From assembly GCA_029582155.1 (NCBI GenBank), contig CM055897.1:19810857-19874856 (forward strand): 64,000 nt of DNA, read 5' to 3'. Source of the stretch: Panopea generosa. Taxonomy: Eukaryota > Mollusca > Bivalvia > Adapedonta > Hiatellidae. The translations under genes were made by a program, and so were the position numbers. Below are positions 24,901-36,924 of this stretch, one piece after another. The notes beneath the pieces were generated by a model. It saw nothing but the letters and a program-made list of their open reading frames with translations, ran no database searches and was not told where the DNA came from. Positions within the stretch are counted from its first letter, which is position 1. Each line of letters begins with the position of its first letter.

Positions 24901-26558
24901 AAGAGTGAGACGTCTTTTATTTCTGACCGTTCCGTGGAGGTGACCCTTGTTGTATATATGTATGTGTATACTTAAATCATTATTTATATTAATTGTATTC
25001 ATACTGATTATGCGACTGTGACCTTGGAATACTAACTGTTGGGTATGATTTTTCTTATTTATTCCTATACTTCTACCAAGTGTCTGTATCATAACCCAGC
25101 GAATATTTACAAAGAAAATTAAACATGATGTCTCTGTTAAATGATATTTGTAAGCAAATGTGTCACTTATAGGAATAGTACCACCATTGCAAAAAGGAAG
25201 TGTTTCCGTGGGGTAGTCGCATAATGGCGGTTATACATAATCCTCATTTCTTCTTCTTTAAAAATGCATTTTCCTTATTTTAATGCTCATGTTTTTATTT
25301 GAATGTCATTATTGATGTATTTTGAACATTTTGATAGCATTGTCATGTTTGAATTATGAATTTAGAAAAAAAAATGTTGCTTGGAAATTGGGGTATGAAT
25401 ACATGATCTACTTTCACTTTGTCACCAGTGTACATACTGAACAGAAAAAAAATCTCTTATATGACACATGACCCCTACTTTTCTCATCATATTTTGATAG
25501 TGCAGAGTTTGACAAACAGTAAAATGTAGGTTTCACTTTTTTTCATTTGGGTTTCTCTATGAATGACAAGCCTTCAAACTTTTACTATTTACTATAGAAT
25601 AAAGAACAAAAATCAATGGTGGTTTTATACCTTATACACGTCTAACGGTTTTAATGAGTAAGTTATTTGCATTGTATACCTCTGATCCGCTTAACTTCTT
25701 TAAGGACATATATAAGCTCGTCATGAACTTCGTTGTTTGCGAATAGACTATGCTATTCATTTAAATATTATGCTGTTTTGTAGGTTAACGGCATTTTTCA
25801 GATGGGAAGTTCATACACAACTAGCTCCACGTCAGATAAGATTGAGTGTTGTTTCAGCGGCATTGCAGCGACATGTATCGCAGGAGCTACAAATCCTTAC
25901 TGTATACTGGTCCAGGGTCAGTCATTTCATTGTGTCGCATTATCGACAAGCTAGATTCACCAGGAAGCGTATTCGCTGCCGAAAATGTGATAAAAAATGT
26001 GGGATATTTACATTTGAATTTTAAACATTAAAAATCAATGCAGATAAGGAATGTAATTATCTCTCTTTGTAAGACAAGGAATTACATAATTTCACACTTT
26101 GAAACTGTATCGAAGAATGTTAATATGGTATCGCACTCAATAGTATTGATTTTTAACATTAATATTATTTCAACATTGCAAAATTTTATGTCTGTATATC
26201 TATTTGAATTTTTGATTATTATTTAATATCCAAATAAAATCAATCAAGATTAGTTCTACTAGATTTAACTGCCCGTGTTTTGTATATTAACAAAGAAAAT
26301 ATTATGGTAAAAATTCTTACATGGCTTTACTGTGTATGGGTGTTTGTGTGTGTTTGTGTGGGCGGGCGGGCGGGCGGGCGGGCGTACTTGCCTGTGTACG
26401 TATACGTATGTGCGTACGTGCATTTACGTTCACGTGTGTACGCGCGTGTATGTGATTATTTTGTCGTTATTTTCTCCCGTTAATCATACAACCATATGTG
26501 CATCTTAATGTTATACTATGCGATGCAGGACCACCCATGAGTACTGCAACCAGTTATG

Positions 26559-26590
<32 letters not shown>

Positions 26591-26653
26591 GCTACTGCTG
26601 CTGCTGCTGCTGCTGCTACTACTCTGCTGCTGTTGTATCTACTACCTCTTTAG
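21860..26653 (+). CDS. Small secreted or GPI-type Ig protein (paralogue 1), 5 exons
   Basis: Exons: 21860-21920, 22640-22951, 23047-23141, 25784-25916, 26529-26653, with phases 1,1,0,1 and a 241-aa product. Layout: signal peptide (1-20), one Ig-V-like domain (21-124), a Cys-bearing module split over two exons (125-200) and a Thr/Ala-rich C-terminus ending in a hydrophobic stretch. Exon sizes (312, 95, 133 nt) and phases are identical to the gene at 42365-48310, which is strong support for both. The last exon differs between the two. The hydrophobic end could be a GPI-attachment signal. No named family recognised. Confidence 0.78.
22640..22951 (+). CDS. Paralogue 1 exon 2: Ig-V-like domain
   Basis: 312 nt, phase 1 both sides, acceptor cattgcag, donor gtgagg. 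The product has PTTSCSG (Cys), LLLEWVYPETD, VTWSRS, GKVKITSTSVTDSGEYHIEV and ends VIVNIL. The D.G.Y signature and strand pattern mark an Ig domain, but the F-strand Cys is absent (YHIEV). The same departures occur in the paralogue, so they are ancestral rather than damage. Confidence 0.85.
23047..23141 (+). CDS. Paralogue 1 exon 3: first half of Cys module
   Basis: 95 nt, phase 1 in, phase 0 out, acceptor ttttacag, donor gtaagt. It encodes DSPTGLSFTKSSETYTCAST and SLGTPAVDLLIR. The paralogue's exon gives GTYTCTATSLGTPAVDLMVR at its end, nearly identical, which confirms frame and boundaries. Confidence 0.88.
23215..23320 (-). mobile_element. SINE family L 3' fragment
   Basis: The text tatttatggcgtatcaagtt, then ggtggaggtaaatctaagaa and tcttgaatagaaccacctct is a degenerate reverse complement of the SINE L tail. 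It is intronic. Confidence 0.6.
23700..23890 (+). repeat. Intronic segment shared with the paralogue's intron
   Basis: The run from tggaaagtctatcccagaac through caattgaacgcttactaaac, ggcgtcattcaacctttccc and atttaacggacccaaccggg matches 46380-46585 in the same intron of the second Ig gene, same orientation and order. Either it is a surviving trace of the gene duplication or a dispersed repeat caught twice. Confidence 0.8.
24044..24617. mobile_element. Mariner-like MITE remnant
   Basis: It starts after a TA with cgaggggtgttcaataaata, and the right end read on the other strand is ggggcgttcaataagcaatg before a TA. These inverted ends of about 14-20 bases resemble mariner termini. The minus strand inside has a short frame ending LHKWSSCMADFYM, loosely like a mariner transposase C-terminus. 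Too short and broken to be active. Confidence 0.6.
24618..25783. other. Rest of intron 3 of paralogue 1
   Basis: No coding or repeat signal with support; a few A/T runs only. Confidence 0.4.
25784..25916 (+). CDS. Paralogue 1 exon 4: CC..C..C Cys module
   Basis: 133 nt, phase 0 in, phase 1 out, acceptor tttgtag, donor gtcagt. It encodes VNGIFQMGSSYTTSSTSDK then IECCFSGIAATCIAGATNPY and C. The paralogue has IECCFSGAAATCSTGTTIPY and C at the same place, with about 60% identity over the exon by eye. The four-Cys spacing is fully kept, so it is likely disulfide-bonded and structurally important. Confidence 0.87.
26360..26384. repeat. (GGGC)n microsatellite
   Basis: Six tandem GGGC units flanked by a GT-rich stretch, between exons 4 and 5 of the first small Ig gene. 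A strong local GC spike in AT-rich DNA. Confidence 0.95.
26529..26653 (+). CDS. Paralogue 1 exon 5: Thr/Ala-rich end and hydrophobic C-terminus
   Basis: After acceptor gatgcag the phase-1 frame reads GPPMSTATSYA, a run of Thr and Ala coded by ACT and GCT triplets, then LLLLYLLPL and TAG at 26651-26653. The Thr/Ala run would make an O-glycosylated stalk, and the hydrophobic end could be a GPI signal (inference). The triplet microsatellite (about 26558-26622) is in frame, so length changes would alter only stalk length. The exon has no counterpart in the paralogue, so confidence is moderate. Confidence 0.55.
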
Positions 26654-28989
26654 TGCGTACTACTTACCCTACCATGTTGTTAAAAGGTATTTATTAACGT
26701 TGTATTAACTGAATATGTTATCATATGTAATCATTTCGATTTTAAAGCCGATTTCTTTAGGTCACTTCATAATAATCATTGGACCATAACTGGGTCAATA
26801 TGGAACTACTGAATTAATTAAAAAAAATTGGTTAGAAGATGTGTTCTTTCATATAAATGCTTTGAAGCAAACACAAACATATTCGGGAAGGGAAATGACA
26901 ATTACCTGACTTTTGTTTCATCGGCATTTTACTTAAATTATTTAAAAACTTAACTACGTTTTTACTTGTTATTTATCTATTATATAATTAATATCAATGA
27001 AGCCATATGTAGATTTACTAGAACCAGTCTAAAAACATTGAACACATGGCTACTTTTCTTAGATTAAAGTTTTTAAGTATTTAAGAATATTTTGGTTAAA
27101 CAGGAGCCAGGTCGGAAATCACTGGACTGTGTCACAATTCAGTCTGCCAATACCTTCCGTCAGATAGATGAATATTATCCAATAAATATACACTCACCAG
27201 CAATTTAAATTGCCATTTTCTATAATTCTTTGTTATTTTATAATGTTAGAATGTCTTACATTAAATATCAAATGTAAAATAAAAAAGATAAATATATAAA
27301 ATATTATTCGATAAATATATAAAATATGAGGTTACAATAAATATCTAAAAATATACGAATATAAATTAACTATATTTATGTTCACATGAAATATCAATTG
27401 TTGTTTCTGATTTGTATTCAACATATTAAAGCAGATATTATGTTAAGTTAACAAGCAGGTAACTGGCAGGTCTTTATATATTTCAGGCGAAACAAGCAAT
27501 GCTGTGAAAAATGGCGACTACATCATTAAAACTATGGTAACCAGTGTACTTTATTATTTGTCCGTGTAATAGTGAAACAGTGCGTCTTCGTGTTTATATA
27601 AAGAGTGATATCACATATCACGTTTGAAATTGGATAACTATGGACAATATTGATTCAAGAAATTGATGCCATATCGTACATTTTGAATATATGGTTGAAC
27701 TTGTGTAAATACTGAGTGTTAAATATTGCAATGGAATGATATCGAAAAAAGTGAACATTTCATTTGACTAAGAACGTACGTCAGTTTTGAATTGAAAACA
27801 TTTCTTGTCTTTTCTGACAACAATTGGATGTAGCAAGGGGGAACACTGTCTGATGAATGGACCATAGGTAGTTTCGACAAAAGTTATGTATTTTGCTTAT
27901 GTTTCAAAAAGATCTGCCTTTATCTTAGTACCATCACCATGGTATCCGGGCTTTATTGGGTACATTTGCTTGATGAGATAATTATATACTTTAATTGATA
28001 AACGGTAGTTTGGTACCAATGTCTGTGGTTAAACCGCATCCATTTACTCCATCTAGTTCATGGATACAAGGAATCGGTCAGGTTTTGTGAAGAATGACAG
28101 AGGATTGCCTACTCATATCTACATTAAACTAACAATTTAATTAAAAAACACACTCTATTCTTCCATGAGGAACATGGTAAAAAGAAAGATGAATTATTCA
28201 TGATGGAGAACCATTTTTCTATGAAATGCCACACAAGGATATGCTCAGTACATGTAATTTGTTCAGATAAGAAACTCACTTTAAGTAATTCAAGGCGTTG
28301 CAGAATATAATATATAAAAGCATGCTCCATAAATGTAACAGAGATACGTGTATATGTTATTGTGTATAGAAATGATATCAATCACAGTAGAAAAACATGT
28401 ATTTATTTCATTTTCCATAACTTTGTCATATTCCAAAATTGTTATAGAATATTTCAATGATAAACATATTGGTATTTATTGAAACTTAGTTTTAAATAGT
28501 GTTAAAGTTGTTGTGGTGTTATTTCAGTTATATTTTCAACGGTGATAAAGGTGTCTATACTTTGTACCCGATCATTAAAGCTGACAAAATTTGAATATAA
28601 ACTTCATTTTGGTTGTTTGGAGTTTAATGTGAAAACACAGTGTATTTAATAGGTATCGAATGCAAAAGGTGAAAAAGTTAGTGTTGTTCTAAGATCGACT
28701 ACTCTTGTATTATTGTGCATGTTTATAGTAACACTTGTCTACCGTTATTTTTAATTTGTAAATTATTTTTCTATAATATATATACACTCATAACTCGTTA
28801 AAAGCATACGGTAATTTCTTACTGAATTTTGAGCAGTAAACATCTCCATACTAAATAGCTTACCAATCTTGTTCATCACTTCACCCTCCCAGCACAAAAT
28901 AAAATATGTGTGGACCTTAGCTCTTATCATATCGAAAATAACTTGTAAAAATGATCTACTTCTGGTATATATAATATATATACTGATCT
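26654..28989. other. Region after the first small Ig gene, with a possible orphan exon
   Basis: Mostly plain AT-rich DNA. At 27488-27537 an acceptor (tatttcag), a phase-1 frame reading GETSNAVKNGDYIIKTM and a donor (gtaacc) make an exon-like unit that could splice to exon 4 as an alternative end. No partner exon in the right phase is evident, so I leave it unassigned. Confidence 0.3.
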
Positions 28990-29345
28990 ATTATCTTACA
29001 TGAGTGGTCGTTCATTATTTAATTATTAAATGAGTTTGCAAAAGTAAAGATCTAGTATGCGAGGCTATGTCGAGTATTATATCTTTAAGTCAATGAGTTT
29101 AATAAATTTATTAGTACATGAGCACAATTTTGAGATTATTTTTATGTCATAACCCAAATAAGTGGAACCATTTATTGGTCAGATCATATTTCCAGTATGC
29201 ATATATCTTATGTCTGTCATCGTATGACGCCAATGTTTCAAAATAACGGCATTTAGAGTGATTGGGTGACGTCATAAAATTTAGACATTCTTTCAAATGT
29301 CGGAAAATAGTTTGGTAGGTAACGTACGAGAGCAATCGGAACATC
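28990..29345. repeat. Dispersed repeat family E, copy 1
   Basis: It shares the order of landmarks cttacatgagtggtcgttca, attaaatgagtttgcaaaag, tatgcgaggctatgtcgagt and a downstream cgtatgacgcc...gacgtcat segment with 44660-44960. A short part recurs at 50203-50290. The copies are diverged. Confidence 0.65.
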
Positions 29346-29522
29346 GCTCGGCCATTTCCGCCTAGTTATTTCATACGTTGGCAGAAAGTTGTGATATTTC
29401 ATTTTCTTGTTTCTTTTGTGTGTTTAAGGGGGATACAGGGATTCATTTAATAAAACGTTATTCATACAGTCATATTTACGGTGTCCAGTCTTAGCATATG
29501 TATTAGATTAAGTCAAGTCTAA

Positions 29523-29683
29523 ACAACGAAACAACGAAACTACGATGATGAAAAGTCGAAACAATGAAACAACGATGGTGCTAAGTCGAAACTACGATGG
29601 TGAAAAGTTGAAAAATAATGTTGACTTTACACCATCGTAGTTTTTACTATTTACCATCGTAGTTTCGTTGTTTCGACTTTCAT
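29523..29683. repeat. Long inverted repeat with internal tandem units
   Basis: The left part has repeats of cgaaacaacgaaactacgat and agtcgaaac; the right part is the reverse complement (accatcgtagtttcgttgtt, tcgactttc). The arms are about 60-70 bases around an AT loop, directly before the 36-bp minisatellite. A stable hairpin is expected. Confidence 0.88.
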
Positions 29684-29696
29684 ATTAACATATCTT

Positions 29697-32150
29697 TAAT
29701 CTGGTGGAGGCTCACTTTCATTAATGCACCCATAGTCTGGCGGAGGTTCACTTTTATTAATACATCTATAATCTGGTGAAGGTTCACTTTTATTTACACA
29801 CCTTTAATAAGATGAAGGTTCACTTTTATTAATATATCTATAATATGTTGGATGTTCACTTTTATGTATACATCTATAATCTGGTTGAGGTTCACTTTTA
29901 TTAATACAACTATAGTCTGGTGGAAGTTCAATTTTATTAAAACATCAATTATCTGGTGAAGGTTCACTTTTATTAATACACCTTTAATCTGGTGAAGGTT
30001 CACTTTTATTAATATATGTTCACTTTTATGTATACATCTATAATCTGGTTGAAGTTCACTTTTATTAATACAACTATAGTCTGGTGGAAGTTCAATTTTA
30101 TTAAAACATCAATTATCTGATGAAGGTTCACTTTTATTAATACACCTTTAATCTGGTGGTGGTTCTCTTTTATTAGTACTTCATTAATTTGGTAGAGGTT
30201 CTGTTTTTATTAATACATCTATAATCTGGTGAAAGTTCACATTTATAATTATATCGGTAATCTGGTGGTGGTTCACTTTTACAAATACATTAAAAATCTG
30301 GTGGAGGTTCACTTTTATAAATACAACTATAATATGTTGGATGTTCACTTTTATGTATCCACCTATAATCTGGTTGAGGTTCACTTTTATTAATACAACT
30401 ATAGTCTTGTGGAAGTTCAATTTTATTAAAACATCAATTATCTGGTGATGGTTCACTTTTATTAATACACTTTTAATCTGATGAAGGTTCACTTTTATTA
30501 ATATATCTATAAAGTGTTGGATGTTCACTTTTATGTATACATCTATAAACTGGTGGTTGTTCACTTTTATTAGTACTTTAATACTTTGTTAGAGTTCTAC
30601 TTTTATTAATACATCTATTATCTGGTAGAGGTTCACTTTTATTAACATATCTATACTCTGGTGGAGGTTCACTTTTATTAATACAACTATAATCTGGTGG
30701 AAGTTCACTTTTATTAACATATCTATCATCTGGTGGAGGTTCACTTTTATTAATATATCTATAATCTGGTGGATGTTCACTTTTATTACCACATATATAA
30801 TCTGGTAGATGTTCACTTTTATTAATACATCTATAACCTTGTTGAAGTTCACTTTTATTAACATATCTAAAATACCCTGGAGGGTCACTTTTATTTATAT
30901 ATATATAATCTGGCGGTGGTTCACTTTTATTAATACACCTATAATCAGGTGGAGGTTCGCGTTTTATTAATACAGCTTTGATCTGGTGGAGGTTCACTTT
31001 TATTAATACATTAAAAATCTGATGGATGTTCACTTTTATTAATATATGTGTAATCTTGTGGAAGTTCACTTTTATAAGCATATCTATAAACTGTTGGAGG
31101 TTCACTTTTATTAATACATCTATAATCTGTTGACGGTTCACATTTATTAATATATCTATAATCTGGGGAGGTTCACTTTTTTAAAACATCTTTAATCTGG
31201 TGGAGGTTTACTTTTATTAATACATCTATAATCTGGTGGAGGTTTACTTATACTAATTCTCCTATAATCAGGTGGAGATTCACTTTTATTAATACGTCTA
31301 TGATCTGGTGGAGGTTCACTTTTATTAATACATCTATAATCTGGTGGAGGTTCACTTATACTAATACTCCTATAATCAGGTGGAGGTTCACTTTTATTAA
31401 TACGTCTTTGATCTGTTAGAGGTTCACTTTTATTAATACATCTATAATCTGGTGGAGGTTCACTTATACTAATACACCTATAATCAGGTGGAGGTTCACG
31501 TTTATCAATATATCTATAATCTGGTGAATGTTCACTTTTGTTAGAAAATCTATAATCTGGTGGATATTCACTTTTATTAACATATATATAATCTGGTGAA
31601 GGTTCACTTTTATCAATACATCTATAAACTGGTGAACTTTCACTTTTATCAATACATCTATAATCTTGTGGTAACACATCTATAATCTGGCGGAGGTTCA
31701 CTTTTACTAACATTTCTATAATCTGGTGGAGATTCACTTTTATAAATACATCTATATCTGGTGGAGGTTCACTTTTATTAACATATTTATAATTGGTGGA
31801 GGTTGACTTTTATCAATATATCTATAATCTGGTGAATGTTCACTTTTATTAATACACCTATAATCTGACGGTGGTTAACTTTGATTAGCATATCTATAAT
31901 CTGATGGAGGTTAACCTTTATTAATACATCTATAATCTCGTGAATATTCACTTTTATTAATATATCTATAATCTGGTGGTAATACATCTATAATCTGGTG
32001 GAGGTTGACTTTTATAAACATTTCTATAATCTGGCGGAGGTTCACTTTTATTAATACATCTATATCTATTGGAGGTTCACTTTTATAAATACATCTATAA
32101 CCTGGTGGAGGTTCACTTTTGTTAACATATCTATAGTCTAATGAAGATAC
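29697..32150. repeat. 36-bp minisatellite, about 68 units
   Basis: The consensus is roughly ataatctggtggaggttcac followed by ttttattaatacatct. As 36 is a multiple of 3, minus-strand frames stay open and spell repeats like NLHQIIDVLIKV. Units vary, and blocks of several variants recur in the same order between about 29800 and 30560, a sign of higher-order duplication. Frequent in-frame stops between blocks, several frames open at once and no splice support argue against a protein. Confidence 0.95.
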
Positions 32151-32493
32151 GCAAAATCAGTCCCGTTTTGCACATGTTTTCGTATTAAAGAATGAATGAA
32201 AGCTTTTGTTGAGACATGCCTGAATTCCATGAAGTACAGGACAATTATCGTTAAACTTTGTGTTTTGTATTTTCAACTATTTTAGTAAATAGATTGTAGC
32301 ACAAAGAAGGTATAGAACGTCATACATCATATTAAACCAAACCATCATGAGAAAAGTATAATCATAAAATATTAAGCAAGTTACAGGTAAATTATAATTT
32401 CATTGATCTAAAGCTGATTGTAATACTCGCTGAACACGTTATAAAATAGAATTTAGTGTTCAAACTAATGTTCTATCGATTCAGATTATAGTC

Positions 32494-35400
32494 GAAGGTC
32501 GAGTAAGCAAGCCGAGCGGTTGGTAAAAAAGGCGAGTGTCGAGTAAGAAATTCAAGTGTTTGATAAGAAAGTCGAATGTCGAATGCATGGTTGATAAGAA
32601 GTCGAGTGTTGGGTAAGAAAGTCGAGTGTTGGGTAAGAAAGTCGAGTGCATGGTTGATAAGAAGTCGAGTGTTGGGTAAAAAATCGAGTGTTGGGTAAGA
32701 AAGTCAAGTGCATGTTTGATAGAAGTCGAGTGTTGGGTAAGAAAGTCGAATGTTGGGTAAGAAAGTCGAGTGTTGGGTAAGAAAGTCGAATGTTGGGTAA
32801 AAAGGTCGAGTGCATGGTTGATAAGAAAGTCGAATGTTGGGTAAGAAAGTCGAGTGCATGGTTGATAAGAAGTCGAGTGTTGGGTAAGAAAGTCGAATGT
32901 TGGGTAAGAAAGTCGAGTGTCGGGTAAGAAAGTCGAATGTTCGGTAAGAAAGTCGAGTGCATGGTTGATAAGAAAGTCGAATGCTGGGTAAGAAAGTCAA
33001 ATGTTGGGTAAGAAAGTCGAGTAAATGGTTGATAATAAGTCGAGTGTTGGGTAAGAAAGTCGAATGTTGGGTAAGAAAGTCGAGTGCATGGTTGGTAAGA
33101 AAGTCGAATGCTGGGTAAGAAAGTCGAATGTTGGGTAAGAAAGTCGAGTGCATGGTTGATAAGAAGTCGAGTGTTGGGTAAGAAAGTCGAATGTTGGGTA
33201 AGTCGAAAGCTGGGTAAGAAAGTCGAATGTTGGGTAAGAAAGTCGAGTGCATGGTTGATAAGAAGTCGAGTGTTGGGTAAGAAAGTCGAATGTTGGGTAA
33301 GAAAGTCGAGTGCATGGTTGATAAGAAGTCGAGTGTTGGGTGAAAAGTTCGAATGTTGGGAAGGAAAGTCGTATTTTGGGTAAGAAAGTCGAATGTTGGG
33401 TAAGAAAGTCGAATGTCGAATGATGGGTAAGAAAGTCGAATGCTGGGTAAGAAAGTCGAATGCTGGGTAAGAAAGTCGAGTGCATGGTTGATAAGAAGTC
33501 GAATATTGGGTAAGAAATTCGAATGCATGGTTAATAAGAAAACGAGTGTTGGGTAAGAAAGTCGGATGTTCGATAAGAAAGTCGAGTGTTGGGTAAGAAA
33601 GTCGAGTGCTTGGTAAGAAAGTCGAGTGCACGGTTGATAAGAAGTCGCGTGTTGGGTAAGAACGTCGAATGTTGGGTAAGAAAGTCGAGTGTTGGGTAAG
33701 AAAGTCGAATGTCGGGAAGAAAGTCGAGTGTTGGGTAAGAAAGTCGATAGCATGATTGATATGAAGTCGAGTGTTGGGTATGAAAGTCGAGTGTTGGGTA
33801 AGAAAGTCGAGTGTTGGGTAAGTAAGTCGAGTGTCGGGTAAGAAAGTGGAGTGTATGGTTTATATGAAGTCGAGTGTTGGGTAAGAAAGTCGAGTGTTGG
33901 GTAAGAAAGTCGAGTGCATGGTTGATAAGAAGTCGAGTGTTGGGTAAGAAAGTCGAGCGCATGGTTGATATGAAGTCGAGTGTTGGGTAAGAAAGTCGAT
34001 TGTTGGGTAAGAAAGTCGAGTGCATGGTTTATATAAAGTCGAGTGTCGGGTAAGAAAGCCGAGTGTTGGGTAAGAAAGTCGAATGTTGGGTAAGAAAGTC
34101 GAGTGATGGGTAAGGAAGTCAAGTGTCGGGTAAGAAAGTCGAGTGCATGGTTTATATGAAGTCGAGAGTTGGGTAAGAAAGTCGAGTGTTGGGTAAGAAA
34201 GTCGATTGCATGGTTTATATGAAGTCGAGTGTTGGGTAAGAAAGTCGAGTGTTGGGTAAGAAATTCGAGTGTCGGGTAAGAAAGTGGAGTGCATGGTTTA
34301 TATGAAGTCGAGAGTTAGGTAAGAAAGTCGAGTGTTGGGTAAGAAAGTCGAGTGCATGGTTTATATGAAGTCAAGCGTTTGGTAAGAAAGTCGAGTGTCG
34401 GGTAAGAAAGTCGAGTGCATGGTTTATATGAAGTCGAGAGTTGGGTAAGAAAGTTGAGTGTTGGGTAAGAAAGTCGAGTGCATGGTTTATATGAAGTCGA
34501 GTGTTGGGTAGAAAAGTCGAGTGCTTGGTTTATATGAAGTCGAGTGTTGGGTAAAAAAGTCGAGAGTTGGGTAAGAAAGTCGAGTGTTGGGTATAAAAGT
34601 CGAGTGCATGGTTTATATGAAGTCGAGTGTTGGATAAAAAAAGTCGAGTGTTGGGTAAGAAAGTCGAGTGTCGGGTAAAAAAGTCGAGTGCATTGTTTAT
34701 ATGAAGTCGAGTGTTGGGTAAGAAAGTCGAGTGTTGGGTAAGAAAGTCGAGTGATAAAGTCGAGTGTTGGGTAAGAAAGTCGAGTGATGGGTAAGAAAGT
34801 CGAGTGCATGGTTGATAAGAAGTCGAGTGTTGGGTAAGAAATTCGAATGCATGGTTGATATGATGTCGAGTGTTGGGTAAGAAATTCGAGTGTTGGGTAA
34901 GAAAGTCAAATGTTGGGTAAGAAAGTCGAGTGTTGGATAAGAAAGTCCAGTACATGGTTGATATGGAGTCGAGTGTTTGGTAAGAAAGTCGAATGTTGGG
35001 TAAGAAAGTCGAGAAAGAAATTCGAATGTTAGGTAAGAAAGTCGAGTAAGAAAGTCGATTGTTGGGTAAGAAAGTCGAGTGTATTGTTTATAAGAAGTCG
35101 AGTGATGGGTAAGAAAGTCGAATGTTTGGTAAAAAAAAAGTCGAATGTTTGGTAAGAAAGTCGAGTGCATGGTTGATAAGAAGTCGAGTGTTGGGTATGA
35201 AAGTCGAGTGTTGGGTAAGAAAGTCGAGTGTTAGGTAAGAAAGTCGAGTGCATGGTTGATTAGAAGTCAATTGTTGGGTAAGAAAGTCGAGTGCTTGGTT
35301 GATAAGAAGTCGAGTGTTGGGTAAGAAAATCGAGTGCATGGTTGAAAGAAGTCGAGTGTTGGGTAAGAAAGTCGAGTGCATTGTTGATAAGAAGTCGAGT

Positions 35401-36352
35401 GTTGGGTAAAAAAGTCGAGTGCATGGCTGATAAGGAGTCGAGTGTTGGGTAAGAAAGTCGAGTGCTTGGTTGATAAGTAGTCGAGTGTTGGGTAAGAAAG
35501 TCGAGTGCATGGTTGATAAGAAGTCGAGTGTTGGGTAAGAAATTCGAGTGCTTGGTTGATAAGAAGTCGAGTGATGGGTAAGAAAGTCGAGCGATGGTTG
35601 ATAAGAAAGTCGAGTGTTGGGTAAGAAAGTCGAGTGCTATGTTCATAAAAGTCGAGTGTTGGGTAAGAAAGTCGAGTGTTTGGTAAGAACGTCGAGTGTT
35701 GGGTAAGAAAGTCGAGTGTTTGGTAAGAACGTCGAGTGTTGGGTAAAAAAGTCGAGTGTTTGGTAAGAATGTCGAGTGTTGGGTAAGAAAGTCAGGTGTT
35801 TGGTCAGAACGTCAAGTGTTGGGTAAGAAAGTCGAGTGTTTGGTAAGAACGTCGAGTGTTTGGTAAGAAAGTCGAGTGTTTGGTAAGAACGTCGAGTGTT
35901 TGGTAAGAACGTCGAGTGTTGTGTAAGAAAGTCGAGTGTTTGGTAAGAACGTCGAGTGCTTGGTAAGAACGTCGAGTGTTGGGTAAGAAAGTCGAGTGTT
36001 GTGTAAGAAAGTCGAGTGTTTGGTAAGAACGTCGAGTGTTTGGTAAGAACGTCGAGTGTTGTGTAAGAAAGTCGAGTGTTTGGTCAGAACGTCGAGTGTT
36101 TGGTAAGAACGTCGAGTGTTTGGTAAGAACGTCGAGTGTTGTGTAAGAAAGTCGAGTGATTGGTAAGAACGTCGAGTGTTTGGTAAGAACGTCGAGTGGT
36201 TGGTAAGAACGTCGAGTGTTGTGTAAGAAAGTCGAGTGTTTGGTAAGAACGTCGAGTGTTTGGTAAGAACGTCAAGTGTTTGGTAAGAAAGTCGAGTGTT
36301 TGGTAAGAACGTCGAGTGTTTGGTAAGAAAGTCGAGTGTTGTGTAAGAAAAT
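32494..36352. repeat. Composite minisatellite of 20- and 23-bp monomers
   Basis: Three monomers: gtcgagtgttgggtaagaaa (20), a 23-mer of gtcgagtgcatggttgataa plus gaa (or with ggtttatatgaa at its end), and gtcgagtgtttggtaagaac (20). The first two alternate in longer blocks to about 35640; the third dominates to the right end. The array is nearly free of stops on the minus strand, giving open frames up to 472 codons. The frames overlap in all phases and code low-complexity repeats, so they are not taken as genes. Confidence 0.96.
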
Positions 36353-36924
36353 CTGTGTCCAGGTTAGATATGCATATGGAGCATCTTGTTTTTTAGTTTA
36401 TAAGCTCACAAGACAATAGATAAGTCATGAAGTTCAAACATTCTTTTTATAAAATACAATTTGTATTGAAGTTAAACTGATAGTTTTCTATCCCACATGG
36501 ATGAACTCATGATGGATTTTGTTCTCCCATTCATATCAGTCAATGATTGAACCTCCACAATGGCCGTCTTCACAAATATATTCTACTTTTTAAATGCGTG
36601 TTTAATGCCCAAAATTTCACATATTTGTTTCCACTTACATTAAAACATTTTTCCACTTACATTAAAACCTGTTATCAGTTTTAAAAAGTGTGTTTGTTTT
36701 ACCCTAAAATTAATATAATTAAATTTCAGTGATATGGCTTTCGTTCTGTTTCACCTGTGCTTTATATGGTTTTCGGGAAAATAATCAAGCTAGTTTTTGT
36801 TTTTTTATGATATTTAACAAGATAGAAATTAGTTTTAGTTCCGATGATTGTTGTTTATGCATGTTGAATTTCGAATAGTTAATAGATATCAGCTAAATTA
36901 TAGAATAAGTTGATGAAAGTGACT

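Noticed and set aside
28512..28592. Exon-like unit reading YIFNGDKGVYTLYPIIKADKI
   Set aside because: A good acceptor (ttatttcag) and Tyr-rich frame, but it needs a phase-2 partner and the candidate at 27488 ends in phase 0. Not enough to call.
29794..31987. Minus-strand frames with IDVLIKVNLHQI repeats
   Set aside because: The 36-bp unit keeps frames open by arithmetic; two frames are open at once and stops break them between blocks.
32552..35646. Long minus-strand frames (up to 472 codons) with DFLTQHSTFLPNTRL-type repeats
   Set aside because: They overlap in several phases, follow the 20/23-bp monomers exactly and lack splice or start context. Stop-free minisatellite, not genes.
29697..36352. 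CRISPR-like regular repeats
   Set aside because: The units are directly adjacent without unique spacers and the genome is eukaryotic.
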